Part shown: positions 1-9,548 of the stretch, one piece after another
Position numbering within the stretch: the stretch's first letter is position 1
Layout of the letters: every line of letters begins with the position of its first letter
NCBI RefSeq assembly: GCF_947489035.1
Contig: NZ_CANLCI010000014.1
Location: forward strand, 1 to 64,000
Direction: 5' to 3'
Length of the DNA: 64,000 nt
Origin: an uncultured Ferrimonas sp.
Lineage (GTDB): Bacteria > Pseudomonadota > Gammaproteobacteria > Enterobacterales > Shewanellaceae
Translations under genes and position numbers: made by a program
Notes under the pieces: model-generated
Databases searched by the model: none
Seen by the model: the letters and a program-made list of their open reading frames with translations, nothing else
What the model was told of the DNA's origin: nothing

Positions 1-69
1 AAAGCAGTGCCATCGAAGCTCGCCGCAGGCGACAATAGCTACCGCGCAGCAACGCCAACAGTTAACTAA
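1..69 (+). CDS. possible C-terminal tail of an upstream gene (partial)
   Basis: Frame 1 is open from the window edge to a TAA at 67-69 and encodes 22 residues ending in ATPTVN. It could be the end of a gene that begins before the window, but a tail this short cannot be assigned to a family and may be chance. Confidence 0.25.
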   Translation, partial: KAVPSKLAAGDNSYRAATPTVN

Positions 70-386
70 TACACAGCTTTTTTTATGGCCGCCGCTTTTG
101 TCCGTGGACTCACCGCCGCCGTCATTGAACGAATTTGTGCTGTCGTGATTGCTGTCGTGATTAGTGTGGCCACAGCCTGGTCGAATCGGTTGTCATGCGG
201 GGGCGTGCAGCTTACGCCAAAGGGCGGCTAACGAGCGCGCCGGTGCAGAGGATTGCCGCGGCGAGTCTGCGCCATTTTATCAATACGGCTGGATTGTTAA
301 CTTTTTGTGGTAAATGCTGCATTTACGGTTGGGATTTGTAAGAATGCGCGCCAAACCGTCAGTAGATTGATTCATGGAGAGATAAT
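70..386. other. intergenic region, no gene seen
   Basis: About 320 bp lie between the possible upstream tail and the DUF481 gene. I see no convincing gene or terminator. The promoter of the downstream gene should lie here, probably in the AT-richer part around 295-345, but no clear -35/-10 pair stands out. A GGAGAG ribosome-binding site sits at about 375-380. Confidence 0.4.
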
Positions 387-1094
387 ATGAAACGGACCTT
401 TATCGCCGCGTTGTTGCTGACGCCAGCAGCCGCAATGGCCGACTACAGTGCAGAAGCGGAATTGGGCGCGACCTTAATCAGTGGCAACACCGACAGCACC
501 AATATCCTCGCCAAGTACAACAGCAAGCATAAGCTGGGCGACTGGAGCAACAGCTATAAGTTAGAAGCGCTGTACAGCGAAGACGACGGCGAACGTGCGG
601 CGGAAAAATACCTTGCCGAAGCGCAAACGGATTATCCTGCCGAGGGAAAGCACTACTTCTTCGCGGCCTTGGGGGGCGAGGTGGATAAGTTTAGCGGCTA
701 CGATTACCAAGTGAATGCCGCTGCCGGTTATGGTCAGCGCATTATCCAGCAAGACACCATGACCTTAAAAGCGGAGATTGGCCCTGGTTACACCTACAAA
801 AAAGTAGATGAGGACGTAAGCCCGAATGCCGACGACGAATCCGATGCGATGATGCGAGTCTTTGGTGAGTTTTGGTGGCAGTTTTCAGACAACGCCGAAT
901 TTAAGCAGGTGCTGCGTTCGGACGTTGCTTTTGATGGCGCCACCATCACCAAAAGCGAAACCTCGGTTGCGGCCAATTTGATTGGCGAATTGGCGATGAA
1001 ACTGTCTTATAACGTGGATCACAACAGCGATCCGGTGGCGGGCACCGACAGCACCGACACCATCTTAGCCGCCACCTTGCTGTACAAGTTTTAA
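387..1094 (+). CDS. DUF481 family (YdiY-like) outer-membrane protein
   Basis: A 235-residue protein with a cleavable signal peptide (about residues 1-18, ending AAAMA before DYSAE). The mature part opens with AELGATLISGNTDSTN, typical of DUF481/YdiY-like proteins, which are predicted outer-membrane beta-barrels of unknown function that are often salt- or acid-induced. Alternating polar and aromatic strands and a C-terminal aromatic residue (LLYKF) fit a barrel. The ATG has a GGAGAG site just upstream. The gene stands alone, ends before a strong bidirectional terminator, and converges with nfo. The family call is good; the role is unknown. Confidence 0.8.
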   Translation: MKRTFIAALLLTPAAAMADYSAEAELGATLISGNTDSTNILAKYNSKHKLGDWSNSYKLEALYSEDDGERAAEKYLAEAQTDYPAEGKHYFFAALGGEVDKFSGYDYQVNAAAGYGQRIIQQDTMTLKAEIGPGYTYKKVDEDVSPNADDESDAMMRVFGEFWWQFSDNAEFKQVLRSDVAFDGATITKSETSVAANLIGELAMKLSYNVDHNSDPVAGTDSTDTILAATLLYKF

Positions 1095-1160
1095 GGAGCA
1101 GCAGCCAACCGCCACTTAGGTGGTGCAGCGGCATGGGCCTGTTGAACAAGCCCACAACCG

Positions 1161-1187
1161 AAAAGGGCAGCGTTTCGCTGCCCTTTT
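1161..1187. terminator. bidirectional rho-independent terminator
   Basis: A 12-bp perfect stem (1161-1172 pairing with 1176-1187, loop TTT) has an A run on the left and a T run on the right. It serves both the DUF481 gene (plus) and nfo (minus). Confidence 0.9.
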
Positions 1188-1215
1188 TCATGGCTGTGCA
1201 TCAAGTAACGGTTGC

Positions 1216-2061
1216 TCAGCTTTGCTGCAAGCCGCGCAGCCAGTTGATCTCATCCGCCCACAGGGTGTCATCGATGGTTTCTAATACCAGCGGAATGCCG
1301 AGGGTAGCGTGGTGAGTCATCAAGAACGCGAACAGTTCTGTGCCCAGCTCCCCTTGGTGCAGGCTGTGGTGGCGGTCTACGCGGCTGCCTAAGGTGGACT
1401 TGCTGCCGTTCAGGTGCATCGCTTTTAGGTAATCAAAGCCAACGATGTTATCGAACTGCTCAAAGCTGCTGGCGGCGGCCTCAAAGCTCGACAGATCGTA
1501 ACCCGCGGCAAAGGTGTGGCAGGTGTCTAAGCACACCCCCACTCGGGATTTGTCCTCAACTTGCTCGATGATGGCTGCAAGGTGCTCAAAGCGGTGGCCA
1601 AGGTTGGAGCCCTGACCGGCGGTGTTCTCGATAATGGCGCTCACCCCACGGGTGGCATCCAAGGCCAAATTGATCGATTCGGCGATGCGCGCCAAGCAGT
1701 CTTGCTCTGAGATCTGCTTCAGGTGGCTGCCAGGGTGGAAGTTCAGCAAGGTTAGCCCCAGCTGTTCACAGCGCTGCATCTCGTCGACAAAGGCATCGCG
1801 GGAGCGCTGTAAGGGCTCAGCTTCGGGGTGACCCAAGTTAATCAGGTAGCTGTCGTGGGGCAGGATCTGCTCTGGCAGGAAGCCATATTGCTGGCACCGC
1901 TGCTTAAATTTACGGATGTTATCCGCCGTTAACGGTTTGGCCTGCCAGCGGCGCTGATTTTTGGTAAACAGGGCAAAGGCGTTTGCACCGAGGTTGTGGG
2001 CATTAACGGGGGCGTTTTCTACGCCGCCACTGGCGCTAACGTGAGCTCCGATGTATCGCAT
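1216..2061 (-). CDS. nfo: endonuclease IV (AP endonuclease)
   Basis: A 281-residue Nfo-type apurinic/apyrimidinic endonuclease that cuts 5' to abasic sites in base excision repair. It is a TIM barrel with three zinc ions. The family's metal-binding segments are all visible in order: [60 protein letters not shown] and LVLETID. The length is normal. It is divergently transcribed from ung across about 100 bp, so two steps of the same repair pathway share a promoter region. Confidence 0.97.
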   Translation of the reverse strand: MRYIGAHVSASGGVENAPVNAHNLGANAFALFTKNQRRWQAKPLTADNIRKFKQRCQQYGFLPEQILPHDSYLINLGHPEAEPLQRSRDAFVDEMQRCEQLGLTLLNFHPGSHLKQISEQDCLARIAESINLALDATRGVSAIIENTAGQGSNLGHRFEHLAAIIEQVEDKSRVGVCLDTCHTFAAGYDLSSFEAAASSFEQFDNIVGFDYLKAMHLNGSKSTLGSRVDRHHSLHQGELGTELFAFLMTHHATLGIPLVLETIDDTLWADEINWLRGLQQS

Positions 2062-2163
2062 GACGTCTCCTTTGTATTAACTCGGCGATGCTACGGTGGC
2101 TGGCTTGCCTAGGCAAATGGATTCGGTACTCTAGCGTCATCGATTTTTTCGGAGCGCACTCCT

Positions 2164-2826
2164 ATGGTTAAAAGCTGGCAGTCGTTGTTGCAAGCTGAGC
2201 AACAGCAACCCTACTTTTCTCAAATGATCACTCAACTGCAACAATGGCGAGCCCAAGGGCAGGTGATCTACCCGCCACAGGCGCAGGTGTTTGCCGCGTT
2301 TGAGCAAACCCCACTGCAGCAAGTGAAAGTGGTTATTCTTGGGCAAGATCCATACCACGGCGCCAATCAGGCCCACGGATTGAGTTTTTCGGTCGGAGCC
2401 GGGATAAAAGTGCCGCCTTCGTTGGTCAACATCTATAAGGAGTTGAGCACCGACATTGCCGATTTTGTGACACCGAACCACGGCGATCTGCATGGCTGGG
2501 CACAGCAGGGGGTACTGCTGCTGAACACGGTGTTAACGGTTGAGCAAGGCCAAGCCCATTCACACGCTAAAATAGGATGGGAGCGTTACACCGATGCGGT
2601 GATTGCCCAGATCGATCAACACTGCGATGGGGTGGTGTTTATGTTATGGGGCAGCCACGCCCAGAAAAAGGGCAAGAACATTAACCGCGATAAGCACTTG
2701 GTGCTGGCGGGGCCGCATCCGTCGCCGTTGTCGGCCTACCGTGGCTTTTTCGGCTGCGGTCACTTTTCACAAGCCAACCAGTGGTTAGTCGAGCAACAAC
2801 AGCAACCGATTGATTGGCAAGTTTGA
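2164..2826 (+). CDS. ung: uracil-DNA glycosylase
   Basis: A 220-residue family 1 uracil-DNA glycosylase, which removes uracil from DNA and so makes the abasic sites cleaved by AP endonucleases. The water-activating motif [17 protein letters not shown] (catalytic Asp) and the DNA-intercalation motif [18 protein letters not shown] (catalytic His) are intact. The length matches the family. The ATG at 2164 follows a GGAG ribosome-binding site at about 2151. It is divergent from nfo. Confidence 0.97.
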   Translation: MVKSWQSLLQAEQQQPYFSQMITQLQQWRAQGQVIYPPQAQVFAAFEQTPLQQVKVVILGQDPYHGANQAHGLSFSVGAGIKVPPSLVNIYKELSTDIADFVTPNHGDLHGWAQQGVLLLNTVLTVEQGQAHSHAKIGWERYTDAVIAQIDQHCDGVVFMLWGSHAQKKGKNINRDKHLVLAGPHPSPLSAYRGFFGCGHFSQANQWLVEQQQQPIDWQV

Positions 2827-2899
2827 TACGGATCATAGCGGTTGGGACGCGGATCCGGCACTGTTTGAGTAACGCTCGTGACGAGCAAATGGAGGCGTA

Positions 2900-3436
2900 A
2901 TGCTAGCTCGAATTGATACCGATCATCGTCATATCTCAACGCTGTTGGATCTGCTTGAACGCAAGATTGAGCGGTTGCAGCAAGGCGGTGCTATCCAGAT
3001 GACGATGTTGCGCGATGTGGTGGACTACCTGCACCGCTATGCCGATCAATGCCACCATCCCATGGAAGACATTCTCTACCAGTTTTATCTGGATAAGACC
3101 GGTCAGTCCGAGGGAGAGATCCACCGCTTAGGCCATGATCACCTGGCCTTAGCCGACGCCACCAATGCGATTTTAGATACTTTAAACATGATCCTGAGCG
3201 ATCAGGTGGTACCACGGCAACGGCTGATTAAGGATCTGCAGCTGCTGTTAACCATGCAGCGTCAGCATTTGCAGTTTGAAGATACGGTGCTGCTGCCGAA
3301 GATCAGCGCAGCACTGGATGAGCAAGATTGGCAACAGCTGCAATCCGAGATAGCGCATAAAATTCAAAGCGATCCGCTGTTTAATAGCAGTGAACGCGAC
3401 TATGAAGATCTGCGTGCGTACTTAGCCGAAGCTTAA
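2900..3436 (+). CDS. hemerythrin-like HHE-domain protein
   Basis: A 178-residue helical protein with spaced His/Glu ligands expected of a hemerythrin HHE cation-binding domain: DHRHIS near the start, HHPMEDILY around residue 53, HRLGHDH around residue 80 and QHLQFED around residue 120. Such proteins bind a di-iron centre and are linked to oxygen or NO handling or to iron-sulfur repair. There is no signal peptide, so it is cytoplasmic. The ATG follows a strong GGAGG site. It lies 73 bp after ung and is followed by a terminator. The exact substrate is not predictable. Confidence 0.85.
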   Translation: MLARIDTDHRHISTLLDLLERKIERLQQGGAIQMTMLRDVVDYLHRYADQCHHPMEDILYQFYLDKTGQSEGEIHRLGHDHLALADATNAILDTLNMILSDQVVPRQRLIKDLQLLLTMQRQHLQFEDTVLLPKISAALDEQDWQQLQSEIAHKIQSDPLFNSSERDYEDLRAYLAEA

Positions 3437-3456
3437 CGCGCCAAGATAGTTCACAT

Positions 3457-3487
3457 AAAAAAACGCCTCGCAATGCGAGGCGTTTTT
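3457..3487. terminator. bidirectional terminator
   Basis: An A7 run, a stem CGCCTCGC/GCGAGGCG with a 3-nt loop, and a T5 run. It ends the hemerythrin gene and can also serve the minus-strand DUF3545 gene. Confidence 0.9.
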
Positions 3488-3552
3488 GTTGCCAGTAACA
3501 GCGTTAATGGTCAGGCAACCAGAGCGCTGTTAATGACGATTAGCAGGAGAGG

Positions 3553-3738
3553 TTAATCCTCCTCCAACAACTCTTCTTCTAAGTCGAAGCAGAAATCGAT
3601 CCCTTCCAACTCTTTGCGTAAACGAGCACGTTCTTTAATTGCTTCGATCTCACGCCACTTACGCTTTTTACTGCCACGCGAGCGGGTGGGTTTCTCTACT
3701 ACGCTACCAGTCGGCGAACCGTAATCCAGTCGTTCCAT
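3553..3738 (-). CDS. small DUF3545-like protein
   Basis: A 61-residue highly charged protein. A basic middle section (SKKRKWREIEAIKERARLRK) is followed by an acidic tail (DLEEELLEED). This matches my recollection of DUF3545, a short family in Shewanella and Vibrio with no known function. It has no membrane segment and no signal peptide. The ATG has a GGGGGAA ribosome-binding site. It lies downstream of pgi on the same strand with a gap of about 100 bp. The family name is from memory and needs a profile search. Confidence 0.65.
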   Translation of the reverse strand: MERLDYGSPTGSVVEKPTRSRGSKKRKWREIEAIKERARLRKELEGIDFCFDLEEELLEED

Positions 3739-3841
3739 AACTTCCCCCTGTTGCTATGTCCTGTAATCACTTACGGATATATCACGCACGGGAGAGATCT
3801 TGCAACATCTTTGTTACAAAATGAACTGTTCTTGGAAACGT

Positions 3842-5485
3842 TTAGATTGAACCTTGACGCAGGCTTGCAACCAACGCATTGGTTGACGCGTCCAGTTTGT
3901 TTGGCTGGGTTTCGGCTTCAATTTCAGCTAAAACCGCGTCACCAAGCACCTTACCCAGTTCAACGCCCCACTGATCGAAGGAGTTGATCCCCCACAAGGC
4001 GCCCTGTACGAAGGTACGATGCTCATATAAGGCCACTAATGCGCCTAACGTGAACGGCGTCAACTTATCCATTAATAAGGTATTGCTAGGGCGGTTGCCC
4101 GGCATCACCTTGTGGCTGGCTAAGCGATCCAAGCTGGCTTCATCCAGGTTTTTGCCTGCCAATTCGGCCTTGGCTTCAGCAAAGGTTTTGCCTTGCATCA
4201 ACGCTTGCGCCTGCGCGAAGCAGTTGGCGGCCAACATGTTGTGATGCTTGCCAATGGGGTTATGGCTTTGCAGTGGCATGATGAAATCCGCAGGGATAAT
4301 GGCGGTGCCTTGGTGGATCAGCTGATGGTAAGCGTGTTGACCGTTGGTGCCTTCGCCACCCCAGATCACTGGGCCCGTTTGGTAATCAAACGGGTTGCCG
4401 TCTTTATCAACGCTTTTGCCGTTGCTTTCCATATCCAACTGCTGCACGTAAGCCGGCAGGCCACGCAGGTAATGATCGTAGCTCAGCAGCACTTGGCTTT
4501 GGGTGCCAAAGAAGTTGCTGTACCACAACGACAACAGCCCCATTACCGCGGGCATGTTCTGCTCTAGTGGTGCTTCACAGAAGTGTTTATCCATCGCTTC
4601 GGCGCCGCGCAGCAGTTGCTCAAAGTGATCAAAGCCGACAGCCAATGCGATAGGCAGACCAATGGCCGACCACAGGGAATAGCGGCCGCCAACCCAATCC
4701 CACATTGGGAACACGTTTTCCGCCTTCATGCCAAACTCTACTGCGGCAGGCACGTTTGAGCTGATCGCCACGAAGTGATCGCCAATGGCGCTTTGCGGCA
4801 CGCCGTTGGCGATAAAGTGATCGCGGGCGCTGACGGTATTGGCGATGGTCTCTTGGGTCGAAAACGATTTGGAGGACATCAGCACTAAGGTGGTTTCGAC
4901 ATTCACGCGCTTGAGCTTCTCCGCTAAGGCGGTGCCGTCAACGTTGGCAACAAAGTGCAGCTTCAGGCCATCTTTGGCGTATGGGCGCAGTGCTTCGGTG
5001 GCCACTTTCGGGCCTAAGAAGGAGCCGCCGATGCCGATGGCGATGACGTCGGTAAAGGCTTTGCCGGTGTGGCCGGTTAGCACGCCGCCATGCACGTCAG
5101 CCACAAACTGCTTCATCTTGGCGAGCGTGGCGTTCACCTCTGGCACCACGTTGTTGTCGCCGTCATTGATTTCAGTGCGCTGGCTGTTACGCAGCGCGGT
5201 GTGCAGCACGGCACGACCTTCGGTGTTGTTAATGATGTCGCCATTGAACATGCCATCGCGCAACTGCTCTAAACCCGCTTCGCGTGCCAGTTGGCACAAC
5301 GCGGACAGGGTGTCGTCGGTCAGCAGGTTTTTAGAGAAGTCTAATTTCAGTGCGGCGGCTTTAATGGACATGCGCTGAGCGCGCTCTGGATCGGCGGCGA
5401 AGCTCGCCCGCAGCGAGAACTCTTGGTAGCTGTCGCGTTGCTGTTGCAGTTGTTGCCAAGCCGGAAGTTGAGTCAGTGTGGTCAT
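3842..5485 (-). CDS. pgi: glucose-6-phosphate isomerase
   Basis: A 547-residue cytoplasmic enzyme interconverting glucose-6-phosphate and fructose-6-phosphate. Family signatures are present: [15 protein letters not shown], the active-site Glu region [12 protein letters not shown], the His region [14 protein letters not shown], and the C-terminal [10 protein letters not shown] place the start at the ATG at 5485 ([10 protein letters not shown]), preceded by GGGA; an in-frame TTG at 5500 would add five residues. It lies 62 bp downstream of tal in the same direction, so the two probably form a tal-pgi operon joining the pentose-phosphate pathway to glycolysis and gluconeogenesis. Confidence 0.97.
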   Translation of the reverse strand: MTTLTQLPAWQQLQQQRDSYQEFSLRASFAADPERAQRMSIKAAALKLDFSKNLLTDDTLSALCQLAREAGLEQLRDGMFNGDIINNTEGRAVLHTALRNSQRTEINDGDNNVVPEVNATLAKMKQFVADVHGGVLTGHTGKAFTDVIAIGIGGSFLGPKVATEALRPYAKDGLKLHFVANVDGTALAEKLKRVNVETTLVLMSSKSFSTQETIANTVSARDHFIANGVPQSAIGDHFVAISSNVPAAVEFGMKAENVFPMWDWVGGRYSLWSAIGLPIALAVGFDHFEQLLRGAEAMDKHFCEAPLEQNMPAVMGLLSLWYSNFFGTQSQVLLSYDHYLRGLPAYVQQLDMESNGKSVDKDGNPFDYQTGPVIWGGEGTNGQHAYHQLIHQGTAIIPADFIMPLQSHNPIGKHHNMLAANCFAQAQALMQGKTFAEAKAELAGKNLDEASLDRLASHKVMPGNRPSNTLLMDKLTPFTLGALVALYEHRTFVQGALWGINSFDQWGVELGKVLGDAVLAEIEAETQPNKLDASTNALVASLRQGSI

Positions 5486-5547
5486 GTTCTGTATTCCCAA
5501 ACAATGAGCCCGAGCATAAGCTCGGGCTGACTAAGAGGTGTGTGTGC

Positions 5548-6504
5548 TTATAAACCTAGGCGGTCGCGCAGCATGGTTTCCAATTTGTCTTGATCGATAG
5601 CGAAGTTACGGATCCCTTCGGCCAGTTTCTCGGTGGCCATGGCGTCTTGGTTCATCTCCCAGCGGAACTGGTTTTCAGACATTGGGGCTGGGCGGCTTTG
5701 CACTTCGCCGTTGTAAGCCAATACGCGCTCTACTTTAACGTCGCTGGCTTCCAAATCGGCCAACAGGTTTGGCCCAATGGTCAGGCGATCGCAACCGGCC
5801 AGTTGCAGGATCTCACCGGTGTTACGGAACGAAGCGCCCATCACGACCGTGTTGTAGCCGTGCTGCTTGTAGTATTGGTAGATCGCGGCAACGGAAACCA
5901 CACCCGGATCGGTTTCGGCGCTGTACTCGTCACCCGTGGCTTTCTTGTACCAATCCAAGATGCGGCCAACAAACGGAGAGATAAGGTAAACGTCGGCTTC
6001 GGCACAAGCGCGGGCTTGGGCAAAGCTGAACAGCAAAGTCAGGTTACAGCTGATCCCTTCTTGCTCTAATTGCTCGGCCGCGCGGATCCCTTCCCAAGTG
6101 GAAGCCAGTTTGATCAGAATGCGTTCTGGACCAACACCGGCTTCTTGATACATACGCATTAGCTTGCGTGCTTTGGTGACCGAGGCTTGGGTGTCGAACG
6201 ACAGACGCGCGTCTACTTCTGTCGAGATGCGGCCTGGTACCAGTTTCAGGATCTCTAAACCGATGTTCACCGCCAGTTTGTCGGCGGCGTCTTCCAGTTG
6301 CGTGGCGGCATCGTTGCTTTGAGCTTGGGCATAGGCCACTGCATCGGCGATCAGGCGGTCGTATTCAGGGATCTGCGATGCCTTGAGGATCAGCGATGGG
6401 TTGGTGGTTGCGTCTTCCGGCATGTAGCGACGGATCGCTTCAATGTCGCCGGTATCGGCAACAATGGTGGTGAATGCTTTTAATTGCTCTAATGCGTTGG
6501 CCAT
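5548..6504 (-). CDS. tal: transaldolase
   Basis: A 318-residue class I transaldolase of the TalA/TalB type, moving a dihydroxyacetone unit between sugar phosphates in the non-oxidative pentose-phosphate pathway. The N-terminal Asp motif [10 protein letters not shown] and the Schiff-base lysine segment [20 protein letters not shown] are both present. The start is the ATG at 6504 ([11 protein letters not shown]) rather than an upstream TTG at 6525. It is the first gene of the tal-pgi pair. Transketolase (tkt), its partner enzyme, lies separately at 57.4 kb. Confidence 0.97.
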   Translation of the reverse strand: MANALEQLKAFTTIVADTGDIEAIRRYMPEDATTNPSLILKASQIPEYDRLIADAVAYAQAQSNDAATQLEDAADKLAVNIGLEILKLVPGRISTEVDARLSFDTQASVTKARKLMRMYQEAGVGPERILIKLASTWEGIRAAEQLEQEGISCNLTLLFSFAQARACAEADVYLISPFVGRILDWYKKATGDEYSAETDPGVVSVAAIYQYYKQHGYNTVVMGASFRNTGEILQLAGCDRLTIGPNLLADLEASDVKVERVLAYNGEVQSRPAPMSENQFRWEMNQDAMATEKLAEGIRNFAIDQDKLETMLRDRLGL

Positions 6505-6683
6505 CGGGAGTTTTCCATACTGCAAAGGGGTGCGAGACCCCGCTTCGGGTTAATCTGATCATTAAAGGTGATTTGCCTCAATTTGCCAACCACTTGCGTA
6601 AATTAATTACCAACAGTGTGGAAAGCTGCCATATAAGATGGGTTTTGGCCTACATCTGTTCAACTTTTATGAAAGGAAACAAC

Positions 6684-6704
6684 AAAAAAAGCCACATTTG
6701 TGGC
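6684..6704 (-). terminator. candidate minus-strand terminator or attenuator upstream of tal
   Basis: Read on the minus strand, a short stem GCCAC/GTGGC with a 4-nt loop is followed by seven T residues. No minus-strand gene lies just upstream, so it could end a small RNA or attenuate a long tal leader. The stem is short and the call is weak. Confidence 0.35.
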
Positions 6705-6890
6705 ATGAAAAACACGCAGATATTCGGTTCAATTGGGTGGCCTAGTTAAATTGAGTGGTTTTTGCACAGAAATAGACCGACGCAAGCCAGTAAAAAACGC
6801 ACATATTACCCGCGTTAATTTTGCATTTTAGTTAAAGTGGTGGGGTTTTGGTGTATTTTCGGTTGCGGCGAGGTAGCGTAGATGATTCGG

Positions 6891-6906
6891 TGTGATCTTC
6901 GTCACC
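6891..6906 (+). promoter_or_regulatory. CRP-like binding site upstream of the AGCS symporter
   Basis: TGTGA-N6-TCACC matches the CRP consensus TGTGA-N6-TCACA at nine of ten core bases. It lies about 220 bp before the symporter start and 387 bp from the tal start, so carbon-status control of the symporter is plausible. The transcription start is unknown. Confidence 0.6.
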
Positions 6907-7123
6907 TGTGGTCGGAAATTTTGTGTGTTACTGTGCCGCCTCGTTATCAGTACAGGAACGCGGCAAACGCGCTTCGAAACATAACAATTTAGCGACAATA
7001 AGGCTGATAACTGGCCTGAACTGGCCCACAGTTTGTAATGGAAGTTTACTGTTAGTCACCGCTGGAACTGCCCGTATGAGAATGCGTAGCAGGCTCTTTT
7101 GGTGCCCTCAAGAAGAACTTAAT

Positions 7124-8557
7124 ATGATTGAAACTATCTCTGCTGCTTTAAACACGGCCATCGGCTTCGCCAACGGCCTACTTTGGGGCAAGCTACTTAT
7201 TTACGTATTGGTTGCTGCTGGCATCCTGTTCACCGTGCGTTTGGGCTTTATCCAGTTTCGCCTGTTTGGTCATGGTGTGCGTTTGGTACGTCAGGGTCGC
7301 AACAAGACCGATGGCATCTCCTCGTTCCAGGTATTTTGTACCTCAATGGCGGCGCGAGTGGGTACCGGTAACATGGCCGGTGTTGCCGTTGCGATTACCG
7401 CCGGTGGCCCAGGCGCCATCTTCTGGATGTGGCTGATCGCCATGTTGGGCATGGCAACCGCCTTTGTTGAGTCGACTTTGGCTCAGGTTTACAAGGTACG
7501 CGGCGAAGATGGCCAGTACCGTGGTGGTCCGGCTTACTACATCGAGCAAGGCTTAGGTAAGCGCTGGATGGGGTCGCTGTTCTCTATCTTGCTGATCATC
7601 GCTTTCGGTTTTGCCTTTAACTCGGTGCAAGCCAACACCATTACCGATGCACTGCATAACGCTTTCGAGCTGGATAAGAGCATCGTTGGGGTGGTGATCA
7701 TGCTGGTGACGGCGTATGTGATCATGGGCGGCCTGAAGAAGGTCGCGAAAGTATCTGAACTGATTGTGCCGGTAATGGCAGTGCTGTACTTGGGCATTGC
7801 GATGGTGGTACTGGTGCTGAACATCGCTGACGTACCCGCGGCCATTGCCTTAATCGTTAAGAGTGCCTTTGGCTTTGAACAAGCAGCAGGCGGCGCCTTA
7901 GGTGCCATCATGGCGGGTGTGGCTCGTGGTTTGTTCTCCAACGAAGCGGGCATGGGCTCGGCGGCAAACATTGCGGCTTCCGCAACGCCAAACCCGAACC
8001 ACCCTGCGTCTCAGGGCTTCGTACAGATGATCGGCGTCTTTGTTGATACCATTGTTATCTGTACTGCGTCTGCGGCCATCATCTTGCTGTCCGGCGTGCT
8101 GGATGCTTCTGAAGGTCAGAAGGGCATTGGTTTGCTGCAGTTGGCGCTAACCAACGAGTTGGGCAGCTGGGCGGCGTACTTCTTGTCGTTTGCTATCGTG
8201 CTGTTCTGCTTTAGCTCCATCATTGCGAACTACAGCTACGCAGAAAGCAACATTCTGTTCCTGACCAAGAGCAAGCCAACATTGCTGGTGTTCCGCTTGT
8301 TGGTGCTGCTGATGGTGCTGATCGGTTCGATGGCGTCGCTGCAGATGGTATGGAACTTCGCTGACGTATCAATGGGCTTGATGGCGTTGGTGAACTTGAT
8401 TGCCATCATCTTGCTGTCGAAAGTGGCCTACGCGGTGATTAAAGATTACGAAGTTCAGTTGCACGCGGGCAAAACCCCAGCGTTTGATCCAAGCCGCATT
8501 GCGCGCTTGAAAGATCAACTGGCTTGTAACAACTGGTTTGACGACGAAAAGCACTAA
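7124..8557 (+). CDS. sodium:alanine/glycine symporter (AGCS family)
   Basis: A 477-residue inner-membrane symporter with about ten hydrophobic segments. AGCS-family sequences are clear: GILFTVRLGFIQFR near the N-terminus, SSFQVFCTSMAARVGTGNMA, GGPGAIFWMW and ARGLFSNEAGMGSAANIAA. It would import alanine or glycine with sodium. The start is the ATG at 7124 (MIETISAALNTAIGF), preceded by AGAAG. The open frame extends 72 codons upstream, but that stretch is not membrane-like and not family-like. It is probably transcribed alone behind a CRP-like site and is followed by a terminator. Confidence 0.93.
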   Translation: MIETISAALNTAIGFANGLLWGKLLIYVLVAAGILFTVRLGFIQFRLFGHGVRLVRQGRNKTDGISSFQVFCTSMAARVGTGNMAGVAVAITAGGPGAIFWMWLIAMLGMATAFVESTLAQVYKVRGEDGQYRGGPAYYIEQGLGKRWMGSLFSILLIIAFGFAFNSVQANTITDALHNAFELDKSIVGVVIMLVTAYVIMGGLKKVAKVSELIVPVMAVLYLGIAMVVLVLNIADVPAAIALIVKSAFGFEQAAGGALGAIMAGVARGLFSNEAGMGSAANIAASATPNPNHPASQGFVQMIGVFVDTIVICTASAAIILLSGVLDASEGQKGIGLLQLALTNELGSWAAYFLSFAIVLFCFSSIIANYSYAESNILFLTKSKPTLLVFRLLVLLMVLIGSMASLQMVWNFADVSMGLMALVNLIAIILLSKVAYAVIKDYEVQLHAGKTPAFDPSRIARLKDQLACNNWFDDEKH

Positions 8558-8579
8558 GCTTCGCCGATAATCCCAATCG

Positions 8580-8609
8580 AAAAACCACGCCAAATGGCGT
8601 GGTTTTTTT
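8580..8609 (+). terminator. terminator after the symporter gene
   Basis: A nine-bp stem ACCACGCCA/TGGCGTGGT with a tight loop is followed by seven T residues. An A run on the other side adds paired bases. Confidence 0.9.
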
Positions 8610-8662
8610 GTGTCTGGTCGATGGTATATTGGCTCCACTTACAGCGGATTTGGAATGCGATT

Positions 8663-9439
8663 ATGTTGGCGGTTATCTCTCCGGCGAAAAATTTAGACTT
8701 TGACACACCAGCCCATATGGCGGTGCACACTCAACCAGCCTTGCTGGCTGAGGCCGAAGAGTTGATGGACACTTGCCGTCAGTTAACCCCAGCGGATCTG
8801 GCGTCACTGATGAAGCTGTCGGATAAGTTGGCGGGGCTCAATGCGGCTCGCTTTGCGGATTGGCACACACCATTTACCCCAGACAACGCCAAACAGGCGG
8901 TGCTGGCGTTTAACGGCGATGTCTACACCGGTTTAGATGCGGCCAGCTTAAGCGAAGCGCAGCTGCAATACGCGCAGCAACATCTGCGGATCCTCTCTGG
9001 GTTATATGGGCTGTTGCAGCCACTGGATCTGATCCAACCCTATCGCTTAGAGATGGGCACCAAACTGGGCAATGAGCGGGGTAAGGATCTGTATCAGTTT
9101 TGGGGCCGCCAGATCACCGAGGCGTTAACCGCCGCGGTGGCCGAGCAGGGGGATCAGGTGGTGGTGAACTTGGCATCCAATGAATACTTTAAAGTGGTAA
9201 AGCCGAAGCTGCTGGACGCGCGGGTGATCACCCCAGTGTTTAAAGATCAAAAGAATGGTCAGTACAAAATCATTAGCTTCTACGCCAAGAAAGCCCGTGG
9301 CCTGATGGCGCGCTTTATGATCGAACAGCAGCCGCAGCAGCCGCAGGATCTGGAAGCGTTTAACTACGACGGTTACTACTTTTGTGCTGAGCAATCCACG
9401 GCAGACAGCTTAGTGTTCCTGCGGGATGAACAGCGCTAA
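8663..9439 (+). CDS. yaaA: peroxide-stress protein YaaA (UPF0246/DUF328)
   Basis: A 258-residue cytoplasmic protein opening with [13 protein letters not shown], the hallmark of Yaa[21 protein letters not shown] in the middle and [15 protein letters not shown] near the end are also family motifs. In Escherichia coli YaaA limits free iron and protects DNA and proteins during peroxide stress. The start is the ATG at 8663; an open frame 23 codons longer runs through the preceding terminator and is rejected. It is a single gene between two terminators. Confidence 0.93.
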   Translation: MLAVISPAKNLDFDTPAHMAVHTQPALLAEAEELMDTCRQLTPADLASLMKLSDKLAGLNAARFADWHTPFTPDNAKQAVLAFNGDVYTGLDAASLSEAQLQYAQQHLRILSGLYGLLQPLDLIQPYRLEMGTKLGNERGKDLYQFWGRQITEALTAAVAEQGDQVVVNLASNEYFKVVKPKLLDARVITPVFKDQKNGQYKIISFYAKKARGLMARFMIEQQPQQPQDLEAFNYDGYYFCAEQSTADSLVFLRDEQR

Positions 9440-9493
9440 CCCGTGGCAGTAATAAGCTGGCGTTAGCACCGACTTCATGGCAGTGGCGCCATC

Positions 9494-9528
9494 AAAAATG
9501 CCCCCTCAATGGTTGAGGGGGCATTTTT
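9494..9528. terminator. bidirectional terminator between yaaA and the M28 peptidase
   Basis: A 16-bp perfect stem including flanking A5/T5 (9494-9509 with 9513-9528) and a 3-nt loop lies between the convergent genes. Confidence 0.92.
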
Positions 9529-9548
9529 ATTGATGGCTTAATTCAGGA

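Larger units (their letters stand above)
6505..7123. other. 619-bp intergenic region between divergent tal and symporter genes
   Basis: This divergent control region holds the promoters of tal (minus) and the AGCS symporter (plus), a CRP-like site at 6891-6906 and a minus-strand terminator-like hairpin at 6684-6704. The roughly 215 bp before the symporter start form a long leader. I looked there for glycine or lysine riboswitch landmarks and saw none. No gene is evident. Confidence 0.5.

Noticed and set aside
4839..5378. A 179-residue plus-strand open frame inside pgi
   Set aside because: It is antisense to conserved pgi codons and has no recognisable features or ribosome-binding site.
6907..7123. 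A riboswitch (glycine or lysine type) in the long leader of the AGCS symporter
   Set aside because: I could not find the conserved core segments of either class; only a CRP-like site further upstream is supported.
6908..7123. N-terminal extension of the symporter by 72 codons
   Set aside because: The extension is not family-like, and the ATG at 7124 has a suitable ribosome-binding site and the expected N-terminus.
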